A stretch of DNA of 15,089 nt from Acidobacteriota bacterium. GTDB lineage: Bacteria; Acidobacteriota; Vicinamibacteria; Vicinamibacterales; CAVVIG01. Both the position numbers and the translations under genes were made by a program. The stretch covers positions 1 to 15,089 of the forward strand of contig QHWL01000069.1 in assembly GCA_003222555.1 (NCBI GenBank), read 5' to 3'. Below are positions 1-6,885 of the stretch, in pieces. Numbering within the stretch: position 1 is the first letter of the stretch; every line of letters starts with the position of its first letter. The notes under the pieces are model-generated. The model was not told where the DNA came from. It was given only the letters and a program-made list of their open reading frames with translations, and searched no databases.

Positions 1-108
1 CCGCGGGTCGAAGGTTCACACAAAGTCATCACAACGGCACAGCTCGAGGTGGCCGAGGGCAAAGTGGCCAGAGTGCCGTTGCTGACGCCCGATCACAACG
101 AGGGCTGA
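1..108 (+). CDS. Possible C-terminal end of an unidentified gene (partial)
   Basis: Frame 1 is open from the window edge to a TGA at 106-108 and gives 35 residues ending in VPLLTPDHNEG. The composition looks protein-like (a run of alternating charged and hydrophobic residues such as AQLEVAEGKVARV), whereas the other two plus frames read as arginine-rich or broken sequence. I do not recognise the family and the start lies outside the window. The 51 bases between this stop and the GTG of the next gene would allow co-transcription. It could also be chance open frame, because GC-rich DNA often lacks stops over 100 bases. Confidence 0.3.
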   Translation, partial: PRVEGSHKVITTAQLEVAEGKVARVPLLTPDHNEG

Positions 109-159
109 GTCGACGCGATCGACGGGCTCGGCGGCAACAAGGCACGGTAGGATAAGAGC

Positions 160-1089
160 GTGCGCGCTCCCAACTCCGGTGGTCTGCTCGTCCCGCTGAC
201 GCTCCTCACCGTCGCCGTTCCCGGTGCTCAGGATCGCCTGCTCCGCGACACTCACCCGTTCCGCTCGGGCATCGAAATCACCAGCATCACCGCCACGGTT
301 CGCGACGCCTCGGGACGTCTCATCACCGATCTGCCGCGCGACGCCTTCGAGGTGTATGAAGACGGCGAGCGACAGACCATCACCCAGTTCACTCGCGAGC
401 GCGTCCCGATAAGCCTCGGCGTCCTTCTGGACGTCAGCGACAGCATGTTTGGCCGCCGCATTCAAGACGCGCGCGGCGCGGTCGACCGCTTTCTGTTCGA
501 GCTGCTCGATCCGAGTGACGAGTTCTTCATCCTCGCGTTCAACCATCGGCCGCACATCCTTACGCGTTGGACCAACGCGCCAGACGTCGTCGGCCGGGCG
601 CTCGACGCGTTGCGGCCCTCCGGCGGCACCGCCGCGTATGACGCCGTCCTCGGCGCGCTCCCGCTCATCGACGCCCGCTCGCGTCAACGGGCCGCCCTGC
701 TGCTCATTTCAGACGGCGCCGACACAGCCAGCACCGCCACGCTCCGCGAGGTGCGATCGGCGCTCCTCCGCAGCGACGCGTTCGCTTACGCGATCGCGAT
801 CGACCCGCCCGAGCCCCAGGCGATTAACGCTCGCGTGAACCCGGCGGCCCTGCGCGAAATTACCGACGAGAGCGGCGGACGCACCGAGATCGTGCAGAAC
901 GGCTCGGATCTGGTCGGCGCGACGTTCCGCATCGCCGACGAGCTGAACCATCAGTACGTGCTCGGCTACACGTCGACGCGCGGAGCGGACGGCCAGTATC
1001 ACAGCCTTCGCGTGAAAGTGCAGCCGTCCGAGTATCGGGTGCGCGCTCGTAACGGATATGTGGCCACTCCGTCCAAAACGAAGAGCTGA
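160..1089 (+). CDS. VWFA-related protein of acidobacterial type, probably exported
   Basis: This 309-residue protein looks like the VWFA-related family typical of Acidobacteriota. The hydrophobic N-terminus (about residues 8-23, ending PGA before Q24) suggests a signal peptide, so it probably acts outside the cytoplasm. Residues 38-80 form the usual lead-in domain (ITATVRDASGRLITDL, then FEVYEDGERQ). The von Willebrand A domain follows with a complete metal-ion-dependent adhesion site: D91-x-S93-x-S95 (LLDVSDSM), T157 in SGGTAAYDAV and D185 in LLISDGAD. The C-terminus has the family's QYVLGYTST and [10 protein letters not shown] segments. Such domains bind protein ligands through a divalent metal, but the partner here is unknown. 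The start is GTG with a purine-rich stretch (AGGATAAGAG) just upstream. The gene overlaps the next one by 32 bases, which suggests one transcript. Confidence 0.85.
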   Translation: MRAPNSGGLLVPLTLLTVAVPGAQDRLLRDTHPFRSGIEITSITATVRDASGRLITDLPRDAFEVYEDGERQTITQFTRERVPISLGVLLDVSDSMFGRRIQDARGAVDRFLFELLDPSDEFFILAFNHRPHILTRWTNAPDVVGRALDALRPSGGTAAYDAVLGALPLIDARSRQRAALLLISDGADTASTATLREVRSALLRSDAFAYAIAIDPPEPQAINARVNPAALREITDESGGRTEIVQNGSDLVGATFRIADELNHQYVLGYTSTRGADGQYHSLRVKVQPSEYRVRARNGYVATPSKTKS

Positions 1090-1996
1090 ATCCGCGCTCG
1101 CGCTGCTGCTGTTGGCGGGCGCGCCCGCTCCCGCCGCACCTGGCGCAATTGGTGTCGCGGTCGGTGCGCGGTCGATCCAGCCCGGCGAACTCACTGTATT
1201 CACGATGACCACCACGGAGCCGGTCGACAGCATGCGGCTGCGGGCGTTCGATCGGGAGATTCCAGCGTTCCAGGATGCCAGGCTGACGTGGCGCGCGCTC
1301 GTCGGGGTCGACCTCGGCGTCGCGCCGAAAACCTATCCAGTGGCAATCGATGCGAAGGCCGGCCGGCAGTCGATTCACATGACCTACCCCCTGCGCGTCG
1401 AGCCGCGGCTCTTCCCGACCCGGACGCTCACCGTCGACGAAGCGTTCGTCAGTCCACCGGCCGCTCTTCGCGATCGCATCCTGCAGGAAGCCGCCGAGCT
1501 CTCGGCTCTGTGGACCCGATCCGGGCCCGGGCGTCTGTGGACCGGCCCCTTCGTGCTCCCGGTGCCAGGCCGAGCGGTGAGCCGCTTCGGGACCCGCAGC
1601 GTCTTCAACGGCAAGCCCAGGAGCCCGCACGCGGGCGCCGATTTTCTGAGTCCCGCGGGCACGCCGATCGAAGCCCCGAACGCGGGTCGCGTGGTGCTGG
1701 CGCGCAATCTCTATTTTTCAGGCAACACGGTCGTGATCGATCACGGCCTCGGCCTGTTCTCGACGCTCGCTCACTTATCCGAGTTCCAGGTGCGTGAAGA
1801 CGAGCAGGTCGTGCAGGGGCAGATCGTCGGGCGGGTCGGCGCCACCGGCCGGGTAACTGGACCGCATCTGCATTGGGCCGTACGCGCCAGCGGAGCGCGG
1901 ATCGATCCGCTGTCACTGTTGGCGTTGCTCGGCTCAATCGCGCCCGAGCCCCAGGGGTTCGCGCCGTCGGCCGCGCGGTCAAACCGTCCGGAGTGA
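1058..1996 (+). CDS. M23/LytM-family zinc metallopeptidase, exported
   Basis: This 312-residue protein is a probable peptidoglycan peptidase, or a LytM-like regulator of cell-wall hydrolysis. Residues 1-30 form a signal peptide: basic [10 protein letters not shown], a hydrophobic ALALLLLAG stretch, then APAAPGA. A beta-rich N-terminal domain spans about residues 30-120. The C-terminal M23 domain (about 160-290) has all the zinc and catalytic positions: H191 and D195 in HAGADF, H239 in STLAHLS, and H270/H272 in GPHLHW. It is therefore likely an active enzyme rather than a degenerate LytM factor. The ATG at 1058 is the chosen start because it places the signal peptide correctly, although it lies inside the end of the VWFA gene. 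The 32-base overlap implies translational coupling. The substrate cross-link cannot be told from sequence. Confidence 0.9.
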   Translation: MWPLRPKRRAESALALLLLAGAPAPAAPGAIGVAVGARSIQPGELTVFTMTTTEPVDSMRLRAFDREIPAFQDARLTWRALVGVDLGVAPKTYPVAIDAKAGRQSIHMTYPLRVEPRLFPTRTLTVDEAFVSPPAALRDRILQEAAELSALWTRSGPGRLWTGPFVLPVPGRAVSRFGTRSVFNGKPRSPHAGADFLSPAGTPIEAPNAGRVVLARNLYFSGNTVVIDHGLGLFSTLAHLSEFQVREDEQVVQGQIVGRVGATGRVTGPHLHWAVRASGARIDPLSLLALLGSIAPEPQGFAPSAARSNRPE

Positions 1997-2242
1997 CCAG
2001 GCAGTGCCGGAGTCGACCCGGACGCCCGGACGCCTCACCGATGCGGCATTTGCGCCCGCCTGGAAGTCGACCGGCTTGGATAAGTGGACCTGGAAGCCTG
2101 CCGTCAAGGCGCGGGCCCGATCGTCGGGGCCTGCGTAGGCGGTTAAAGCGATGGCGGGCACCTTTCCGCTTTGTTCCGGCGGGCGCTCCCGGATGCGGCG
2201 CACGAACTCGAAGCCGTCCTGGTTGCCGCTTGTCGTCTTCAA
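1979..2242 (-). pseudogene. Remnant of a response-regulator receiver domain (C-terminal half only)
   Basis: The minus strand reads [14 protein letters not shown], then [12 protein letters not shown], then [20 protein letters not shown]. This is the second half of a CheY-like receiver domain of the kind found at the end of hybrid sensor kinases. It has the switch threonine (T34 of this frame, in IALTAY) and the invariant lysine (K56, in LSKPVD). The first half, including the acidic pocket and the phosphorylated aspartate, is missing: upstream codons run straight into the SDR gene, where nothing receiver-like is seen. After KPVD the sequence loses its match to a normal domain end. The recognisable part lies at about 2060-2215; the open frame itself runs 1979-2242 with no good start (TTG). 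I read it as the relic of a deleted gene, overlapping the M23 gene's end by 18 bases. Confidence 0.6.
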
Positions 2243-2247
2243 TTGGC

Positions 2248-2889
2248 ATGGCGCAGCTCGTCTTCGTCACCGGCGGCACCGGATACCTCGGGCGCCATGT
2301 GATTCCAGCGCTCATCGCGCGCGGGCATCGCGTTCGTGCGCTCGTGCGGCGCGGCTCCCAGGCCAAAGCGTCCCGCGGCTGCGAGATCGTCGTCGGTGAT
2401 CCGTTCGATCGCACAACGTTCGCTCACGCGATCGCGCCGTGTGACACGTTTTTGCAACTTGTCGGCGTACCGCATCCGTCGCCATCCAAAGCGCGCCAGT
2501 TCATCGACGTCGACCTGCGCTCGGCGCTGGAATCGATCGCAGCGGCCAGGGAGAGCGCCATCGTCCACTTCGTGTACGTGAGCGTCGCGCAACCCGCACC
2601 GGTCATGCAGGCGTATCAGCACGCGCGCAGTCAGGCCGAGCGCGCACTCGATAGGTCCGGGCTCCGCCGCACGATCCTGCGGCCGTGGTACGTGCTCGGC
2701 CCGGGACACCGCTGGCCGTACCTGATTGTCCCCATTTACTGGCTGCTCGAGCGCTGGCCGTCCACGCGCGAAACGGCGCGTCGGCTCGGGCTGGTGACCG
2801 TTTCGCAGATAGTTCGCGCGCTGGTCGACGCGATCGAGCATCCTCCCGACGAGGCGCGGATCGTCGAGGTTCCGGAAATGAAGCGATAG
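2248..2889 (+). CDS. Atypical SDR / NAD(P)-binding epimerase-like protein
   Basis: This 213-residue Rossmann-fold protein belongs to the extended/atypical SDR group (NmrA- or NDUFA9-like NAD(P)-binding proteins). The nucleotide-binding loop is clear at the N-terminus: VTGGTGYLG, with G9, G12 and G15. A basic run follows at the end of the second strand ([10 protein letters not shown]), which often favours NADP. The strand HFVYVSVA (107-114) is in the place of the catalytic serine region, and [10 protein letters not shown] (144-153) is the usual substrate-side motif. The expected Tyr-x-x-x-Lys appears as Y123-QHA-R127, so the lysine is replaced and activity may be reduced or absent. I chose the ATG at 2248 because the Rossmann strand begins there; the same frame is open upstream to 1873, but that part overlaps the M23 gene and reads as arginine-rich shadow. 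The substrate is unknown. Confidence 0.8.
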   Translation: MAQLVFVTGGTGYLGRHVIPALIARGHRVRALVRRGSQAKASRGCEIVVGDPFDRTTFAHAIAPCDTFLQLVGVPHPSPSKARQFIDVDLRSALESIAAARESAIVHFVYVSVAQPAPVMQAYQHARSQAERALDRSGLRRTILRPWYVLGPGHRWPYLIVPIYWLLERWPSTRETARRLGLVTVSQIVRALVDAIEHPPDEARIVEVPEMKR

Positions 2890-2906
2890 TTACGTGTTAT
2901 CACGAA

Positions 2907-2938
2907 GGCACGAACAACCACGGGCACGAACAACCACG
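2907..2938. repeat. Tandem 16-base repeat, two perfect copies
   Basis: The unit GGCACGAACAACCACG occurs at 2907-2922 and again at 2923-2938 with no mismatch. It sits just after the SDR stop codon in a longer run built on the word CACGAA (from 2901 to 2950). This is intergenic sequence between two convergent genes and has no coding signal. Confidence 0.8.
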
Positions 2939-2994
2939 AAGATCACGAAGACTTATTTTGTACAAGAGCTTTTCGTGTTCTTCGTGACTTCGTG
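2935..2994. terminator. Imperfect hairpin between convergent genes, possible bidirectional terminator
   Basis: The left arm at 2935-2950 (CACGAAGATCACGAAG) is the reverse complement of 2980-2994 (CTTCGTGACTTCGTG) apart from one missing base. The two are separated by 29 bases that contain TTATTTTG and CTTTTCG. It lies between the SDR gene and addA, which point toward each other, so it may stop transcription from either side. There is no clean U-tract on either strand, so the terminator role is inference; it may simply be a folded member of an intergenic repeat family. Confidence 0.4.
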
Positions 2995-3036
2995 AAGAGA
3001 CGTGATTGGTGAATTCAACGACGACGCTGACGCGAT

Positions 3037-6000
3037 CTAGATTCGGACCAGCACCCCTGACGCAGGCGAGCCGGTTGCTTCGGCGATCGCCGACGCGTAC
3101 AACGAGATCTGTCGCCGGTACCTGTCTTCGCCGGTCGCCGCGATTTCCCGATCGGTCTTGTAGTCCACAATCGTCCAGGCCCCATTCTCCTCGAAAGCGA
3201 GATCGACGATGCCTTCGAGAACCGTGCCGTCAGCCAGCCTGAAAGTGACTGGCGTCTCGCGACGGCAGGCGCCGCGCGTGGCCGCTTGACGCGCACGTGA
3301 CAGAAGATCGTGGGCGAACACTCGCTGGGCCACGGCGGCCGCGGCACCCGCCTCCTGGTCGCTCATTCCGAGCACTCGCGCTTCGGCGGCCGCGACGTTC
3401 TCCAGCACGCCTCGCGACGCGTCAAATGGCGCCTGCGCCAGCACGGCATGGACGAGGAGGCCGAATGCCGTTCCGCCTGCGCGTTCGTGCGCCATGTCTT
3501 CGCGGGCAGCCAGGGTCACGACCGCGACCTGGCTGGCGCGAGCCGTCAGGGGGTCCGCGCGATCGCCGGACGCCTCCCGACTTGCTCGCGTCTCGGCCTC
3601 GTCGAGCGCCGCCGTCCACTCGCGGACGGTTCTGGCGACGGTCGACGGCGAGGCGCCGGCGGCACGGGCGTCGTCGCGCGCCAGATGCCAGCGGTCGTAA
3701 CGGCTGCGCCCGTCGGCCACGACGCTGCTGGCCACGTCCTTCACAATCAGCTCTTCGCGGCGGACGCCGAACGGCGGCTTCGCTCCGAGAGTCAGCGCGC
3801 CAGGATCCCACCAGACGACCGAGTAGCCGTCGGCGCCGGCGAATGTATGCTGGCCCGGACACACCGTTGCCGGCCCGGCTGTTTCGTCGTTGGGCCGCTC
3901 GAGCACCGTGTCTTTCGACTTGAACGCTGGGCACTTCGGCGCGCGAGCGGCGCTTCGGCGGGCTGCCGGCGGCGGGTAGAGCGCGCCGTTCAACGGACCG
4001 AACCATCCGCCATCCCACGGATCGTCGCCAAGGGCCGGAACAACGAGGAGATCGCGCGCACGCGTCGCAGCAACGTAGGCGAGCCGCACGCCTTCGGCCT
4101 GATCGCGCTCGACTTCTTCGAGCTCATGCTGGTGCAGCTCGTGCGGCGCCCAGCCGCCGATCTTCATCGCGCACAACCGGTTTGCGGCGTCGAGGTACCG
4201 GCTCGCGTCATTGCGGCTGAGGCGGCAGGTCAGGTCGGCAAGAATCACGACCGGGAACTCGAGGCCTTTCGCCTTGTGCACCGTCATCAGGCGCACGCCG
4301 TCACTGCCCTCCTCGAGAATCGGCGCTTCGGCGACCTCGGTCGACTCCGCCGCGTGACGCAGTTCCTCGATGAAGCCGCGGAACGAGACGCCGCCCCCCG
4401 CCTCGTACTGGCGGGCGAGCTCGGCGACGTGGAGCACGTTGGCGAGCGCCTGCTCGCCAGCCGGCCTGAGGATGAAGCCGACGTGCGCGCGCGTCTCCGT
4501 CAGCAGCCGTCCGATGGTGTCGGCGACCGGGCGGTAGTTACGGACGCGGTGAAGCTGCTGCAGTAAACGCAGCGCCCCGGCGATTGGCACGAGGTGGGTC
4601 GTCGGCTCGCTCGTCAGCTCCAGCTCCTGGCCTGAGTTGCCGCCGAGCTCTCTTGGAATGCGAAACGGGTGGAAGCCGCCGAACCGGTGCCGGAACTCGA
4701 GCAAGTGCTCGTCGTCGATCGCCAGCAGCGAGCCTTTGAGCGTCGCGAACACGGAGAGCTCATCGTCGGGCCATTCGATGGCGGCGAGCGCCGCGCGGAC
4801 GGTTTCCACCTCTTCGCGTCCGTGAAACGCCTTGCCGCCGACCAGCAAATGGGCGATGCCGCGCGCCTCGATCGCGTCCACGTAGGCGCGCGTGATGTCC
4901 GTGCCGAAGCTGACGAACCGCCGGAAGAGCACGGCGATGTGGCGCGGCTCAATCTGCACGCGCTTCTCGGAACCGTCGGCCTGGCGCTCGCACACCGTCC
5001 ACTCGTTCTTTTCGTCAATCAGCCAGGCGATGAAGGCGCCGACGGCATCGGGTAGCGAGCCGTCGATGGCTTTGGCGGACGCCTTGAGCGGCCCACTCCG
5101 CGCGTATGGCTTCGGCACCGGCAACGCGACAATCGCGGGCAGCGAGTCGTCGGACGTGCGATACGGCGCCAGCGGCACGTAACCGGCCTGCAGCGCCCGA
5201 TCGTTGGCCGTCATTTCACGACCGAATGCGGCGTTGACGAACCGTTGAATCGCCGGCACGCTGCGATAGCTGGTCATGAGCTGGAGCACGCGGCCGCCGC
5301 GCTCCTCGAGTTGCTTGCTGACGCGCCAGTACGTTCCCACGTCAGTGCCGCGGAAGCGATAAATCGCCTGCTTGGGATCGCCGACGATGAAGAGCTTGCC
5401 CGCGACCGGGCGCGCGTCCTCGGCTGTGGCCGCGCGCGCGTCGTCGGCCGCGAGGAGCAACAGGATTTCCGCCTGAACCGGATCGGTATCCTGGAACTCG
5501 TCGACGAAGATGCGCGCGAACTTCGTCTGCAGGCCGCGGCGCACGGTCTCGTTTGTCTTGATGAGGTCGCGCGCCTTCGCGAGGAGGTCGCTGAAGTCGA
5601 GCGCGCCGGCGGCCGATTTGAGGAGCTGATACCGCGTCGTCGCGCCGGCCAGTTCCTGCTGCAGGCATGCGGCGAGGTCGGCGTCGGCGTCTTGCTTGAA
5701 CTGCTGCAGGTGCGCGAACAATGCGTCGCGCGCGGCGAGCACTTCCGACCGCGTCACGTCCTTGCCGAACTTGTAGCCGCTGCCCTTCCTCGTACGCGAC
5801 AAGCCGCGGTCGCGTGTAAGGTCGACGAGCCGCGCCTCCCAGCCGTCGAGGTCGCGCCAGCCTCCGCTCGCGTCGGCATCAGGCGAGCTACGGCTAGGCG
5901 GGCGTGGCTCGCCGAAACGCCCGTGACTACGGCTAGGTGCGCTTGTCTCGCCGAAGCGCCGAAGGCGCGAAGGCGGGCCGAACGACTCTTCCAGTCGAAT

Positions 6001-6759
6001 CTGGCGGCTCAGCCGCCGCACGCCGTCGGTGTCGATGAACAGGTTGTCGCGTACCGAGGAAGCCCCGGCCGTCAAGTCTGCCAGACGATGAAGCGCCGCA
6101 ATCAAGCGGTCGATTTCCCTCGCGCGGTCGAACTCGGGGCGATGCCACGGCTGCGGGAAGTCGCGCCACTCGGCAAGCGTGCGGCCCGCGCGACGCAACC
6201 GGTCGATCGGCCCGTCGTCGTCGCCGGCGCTCCCTTGGAACGCTGGGGCGCTCGTCCGGCGCAGCGCGCGCCGCAGGCCTTCGGGCGGATTCTGCAGCGC
6301 CTCCTGGAGCCACGCGCGGAACGCCCGGCCGTACATGCGATCGGCCTGTGGTTCAGTGAGGACCGCGAACAGCGGATCGACGCATGCTTCGACCGGCCGC
6401 TCGCGCAGCAGTTCCGCGCAGAAGCCGTGAATCGTATTGACGTGCGCTTCCTCGAGCGTTTCCAGCGCAAGCTCGAGGCGCTGCCGCACGTCCTCGTCTG
6501 CCGCAGCCGCGCGTTCGTGCTCGAGCGCCTCGCGCAACCGGAGCTTGAGCTCGCCCGCGGCTTTTTCCGTGAACGTCACCGCAACGATCTCGATCATCTT
6601 CGCGCGGCCGGTCGCGAGCACCCGCAGAATCCGGTTGACGAGCTCGGTCGTCTTGCCCGTGCCGGCCGCCGCTTCCACGACTAACGTGTCGTCGAGCGCC
6701 TCGGCGATCGCGCGCCGCGCGTCGGCGTCGGCGTACTGTTCGTTAGTGAAGCAGGTCAT
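3037..6759 (-). CDS. addA: AddA-like helicase-nuclease subunit (UvrD-type helicase with PD-(D/E)XK nuclease)
   Basis: This 1240-residue protein is the motor and nuclease subunit of an AddAB-type complex, which unwinds and resects double-strand DNA ends before RecA loading. Helicase motifs are in order: Walker A EAAAGTGKT (29-37, K36), motif Ia VAVTFTEKAAGELK (59-72), NTIHGFCAELLR (108-119), Walker B FVDEFQDTDPVQ (D420, E421), motif III LFIVGDPKQAIYRFRG (456-471), motif IV TSYRS (496-500), motif V VRLMTVHKAKGLEFPVV, and motif VI AYVAATRARDLL. The C-terminal nuclease has FGLLVHAVL, D1186 in GIVDLAF, then D1199 and K1201 in VDYKTD, followed by RRQISLYASAI. Residues of about 260-294 are low-complexity sequence encoded by repeat DNA. 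The ATG at 6759 starts right at the helicase domain. It lies 126 bases downstream of addB on the same strand, and the ribosome site is weak. Confidence 0.92.
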   Translation of the reverse strand: MTCFTNEQYADADARRAIAEALDDTLVVEAAAGTGKTTELVNRILRVLATGRAKMIEIVAVTFTEKAAGELKLRLREALEHERAAAADEDVRQRLELALETLEEAHVNTIHGFCAELLRERPVEACVDPLFAVLTEPQADRMYGRAFRAWLQEALQNPPEGLRRALRRTSAPAFQGSAGDDDGPIDRLRRAGRTLAEWRDFPQPWHRPEFDRAREIDRLIAALHRLADLTAGASSVRDNLFIDTDGVRRLSRQIRLEESFGPPSRLRRFGETSAPSRSHGRFGEPRPPSRSSPDADASGGWRDLDGWEARLVDLTRDRGLSRTRKGSGYKFGKDVTRSEVLAARDALFAHLQQFKQDADADLAACLQQELAGATTRYQLLKSAAGALDFSDLLAKARDLIKTNETVRRGLQTKFARIFVDEFQDTDPVQAEILLLLAADDARAATAEDARPVAGKLFIVGDPKQAIYRFRGTDVGTYWRVSKQLEERGGRVLQLMTSYRSVPAIQRFVNAAFGREMTANDRALQAGYVPLAPYRTSDDSLPAIVALPVPKPYARSGPLKASAKAIDGSLPDAVGAFIAWLIDEKNEWTVCERQADGSEKRVQIEPRHIAVLFRRFVSFGTDITRAYVDAIEARGIAHLLVGGKAFHGREEVETVRAALAAIEWPDDELSVFATLKGSLLAIDDEHLLEFRHRFGGFHPFRIPRELGGNSGQELELTSEPTTHLVPIAGALRLLQQLHRVRNYRPVADTIGRLLTETRAHVGFILRPAGEQALANVLHVAELARQYEAGGGVSFRGFIEELRHAAESTEVAEAPILEEGSDGVRLMTVHKAKGLEFPVVILADLTCRLSRNDASRYLDAANRLCAMKIGGWAPHELHQHELEEVERDQAEGVRLAYVAATRARDLLVVPALGDDPWDGGWFGPLNGALYPPPAARRSAARAPKCPAFKSKDTVLERPNDETAGPATVCPGQHTFAGADGYSVVWWDPGALTLGAKPPFGVRREELIVKDVASSVVADGRSRYDRWHLARDDARAAGASPSTVARTVREWTAALDEAETRASREASGDRADPLTARASQVAVVTLAAREDMAHERAGGTAFGLLVHAVLAQAPFDASRGVLENVAAAEARVLGMSDQEAGAAAAVAQRVFAHDLLSRARQAATRGACRRETPVTFRLADGTVLEGIVDLAFEENGAWTIVDYKTDREIAATGEDRYRRQISLYASAIAEATGSPASGVLVRI
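5888..5985. repeat. Repeat DNA inside addA: two 34-base direct copies and a small hairpin
   Basis: The segments 5888-5921 and 5927-5960 match at 29 of 34 bases and start 39 bases apart, exactly 13 codons. Both begin CTACGGCTAGG and contain CTCGCCGAA. A hairpin follows at 5956-5968 (GCGCC-GAA-GGCGC), and the sequence then continues as GCGAAGGCGGG. On the addA strand this is read in frame without a stop, giving proline-, serine- and arginine-rich protein (SRLRRFGETSAPSRSHGRFG and on, about residues 260-294) between two normal-looking helicase segments. The composition is unlike the rest of the gene. It looks like an inserted dispersed repeat of a type I believe is common between genes in this lineage, but I cannot search the genome for other copies. 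Confidence 0.65.
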
Positions 6760-6767
6760 TTTTCACT

Positions 6768-6885
6768 GCTCGCGGGGCCCAACTTCTTTCGATCGCGCCG
6801 GGGCCCCACCCCCGGCGCCGTGCTCTGCGCCTGCGCGCATCGCAACGGCTCAAGGCTGTCGCTCGCTTCGCGCGGGCCGCAGGCG
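6768..6885. repeat. Palindromic repeat filling the addB-addA gap (copy 1)
   Basis: This gap shares three identical blocks with the segment inside addB, in the same order and orientation. They are a 14-base block TGCTCGCGGGGCCC (6768-6781 and 7399-7412), a 24-base block around GGGGCCCCACCCCCGG (6795-6818 and 7426-7449), and a 21-base block beginning GGCTCAAGGCTG (6848-6868 and 7454-7474). The spacing between blocks differs slightly. The element occupies nearly the whole gap, starting 8 bases from the addA start codon and running to the addB stop, so it lies where the addA ribosome-binding site would be. Confidence 0.75.

Noticed and set aside
16..687. Minus-strand open frame (223 codons) opposite the VWFA gene
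   Set aside because: The plus strand carries a complete MIDAS motif and family C-terminus; the minus frame reads as acidic/arginine-rich shadow.
1873..2247. Upstream 125-codon extension of the SDR gene
   Set aside because: The Rossmann strand and glycine loop start at 2248. The extension overlaps the M23 gene and is arginine/proline-rich with no domain.
2901..2950. Possible short CRISPR-like array from the repeated CACGAA words
   Set aside because: The two 16-base units are directly adjacent with no spacers, and no cas gene is nearby.
3310..4566. Plus-strand open frame (418 codons) opposite the addA 3' half
   Set aside because: It is antisense to the motif V/VI and nuclease-linker region of addA, with shadow-like composition and no domain.
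5245..6684. Long plus-strand open frame (479 codons) opposite addA
   Set aside because: It is the antisense of addA, which has all helicase motifs. The plus-strand product is rich in Arg, Ala and Glu, has no recognisable motif, and exists because GC-rich third positions remove stops.
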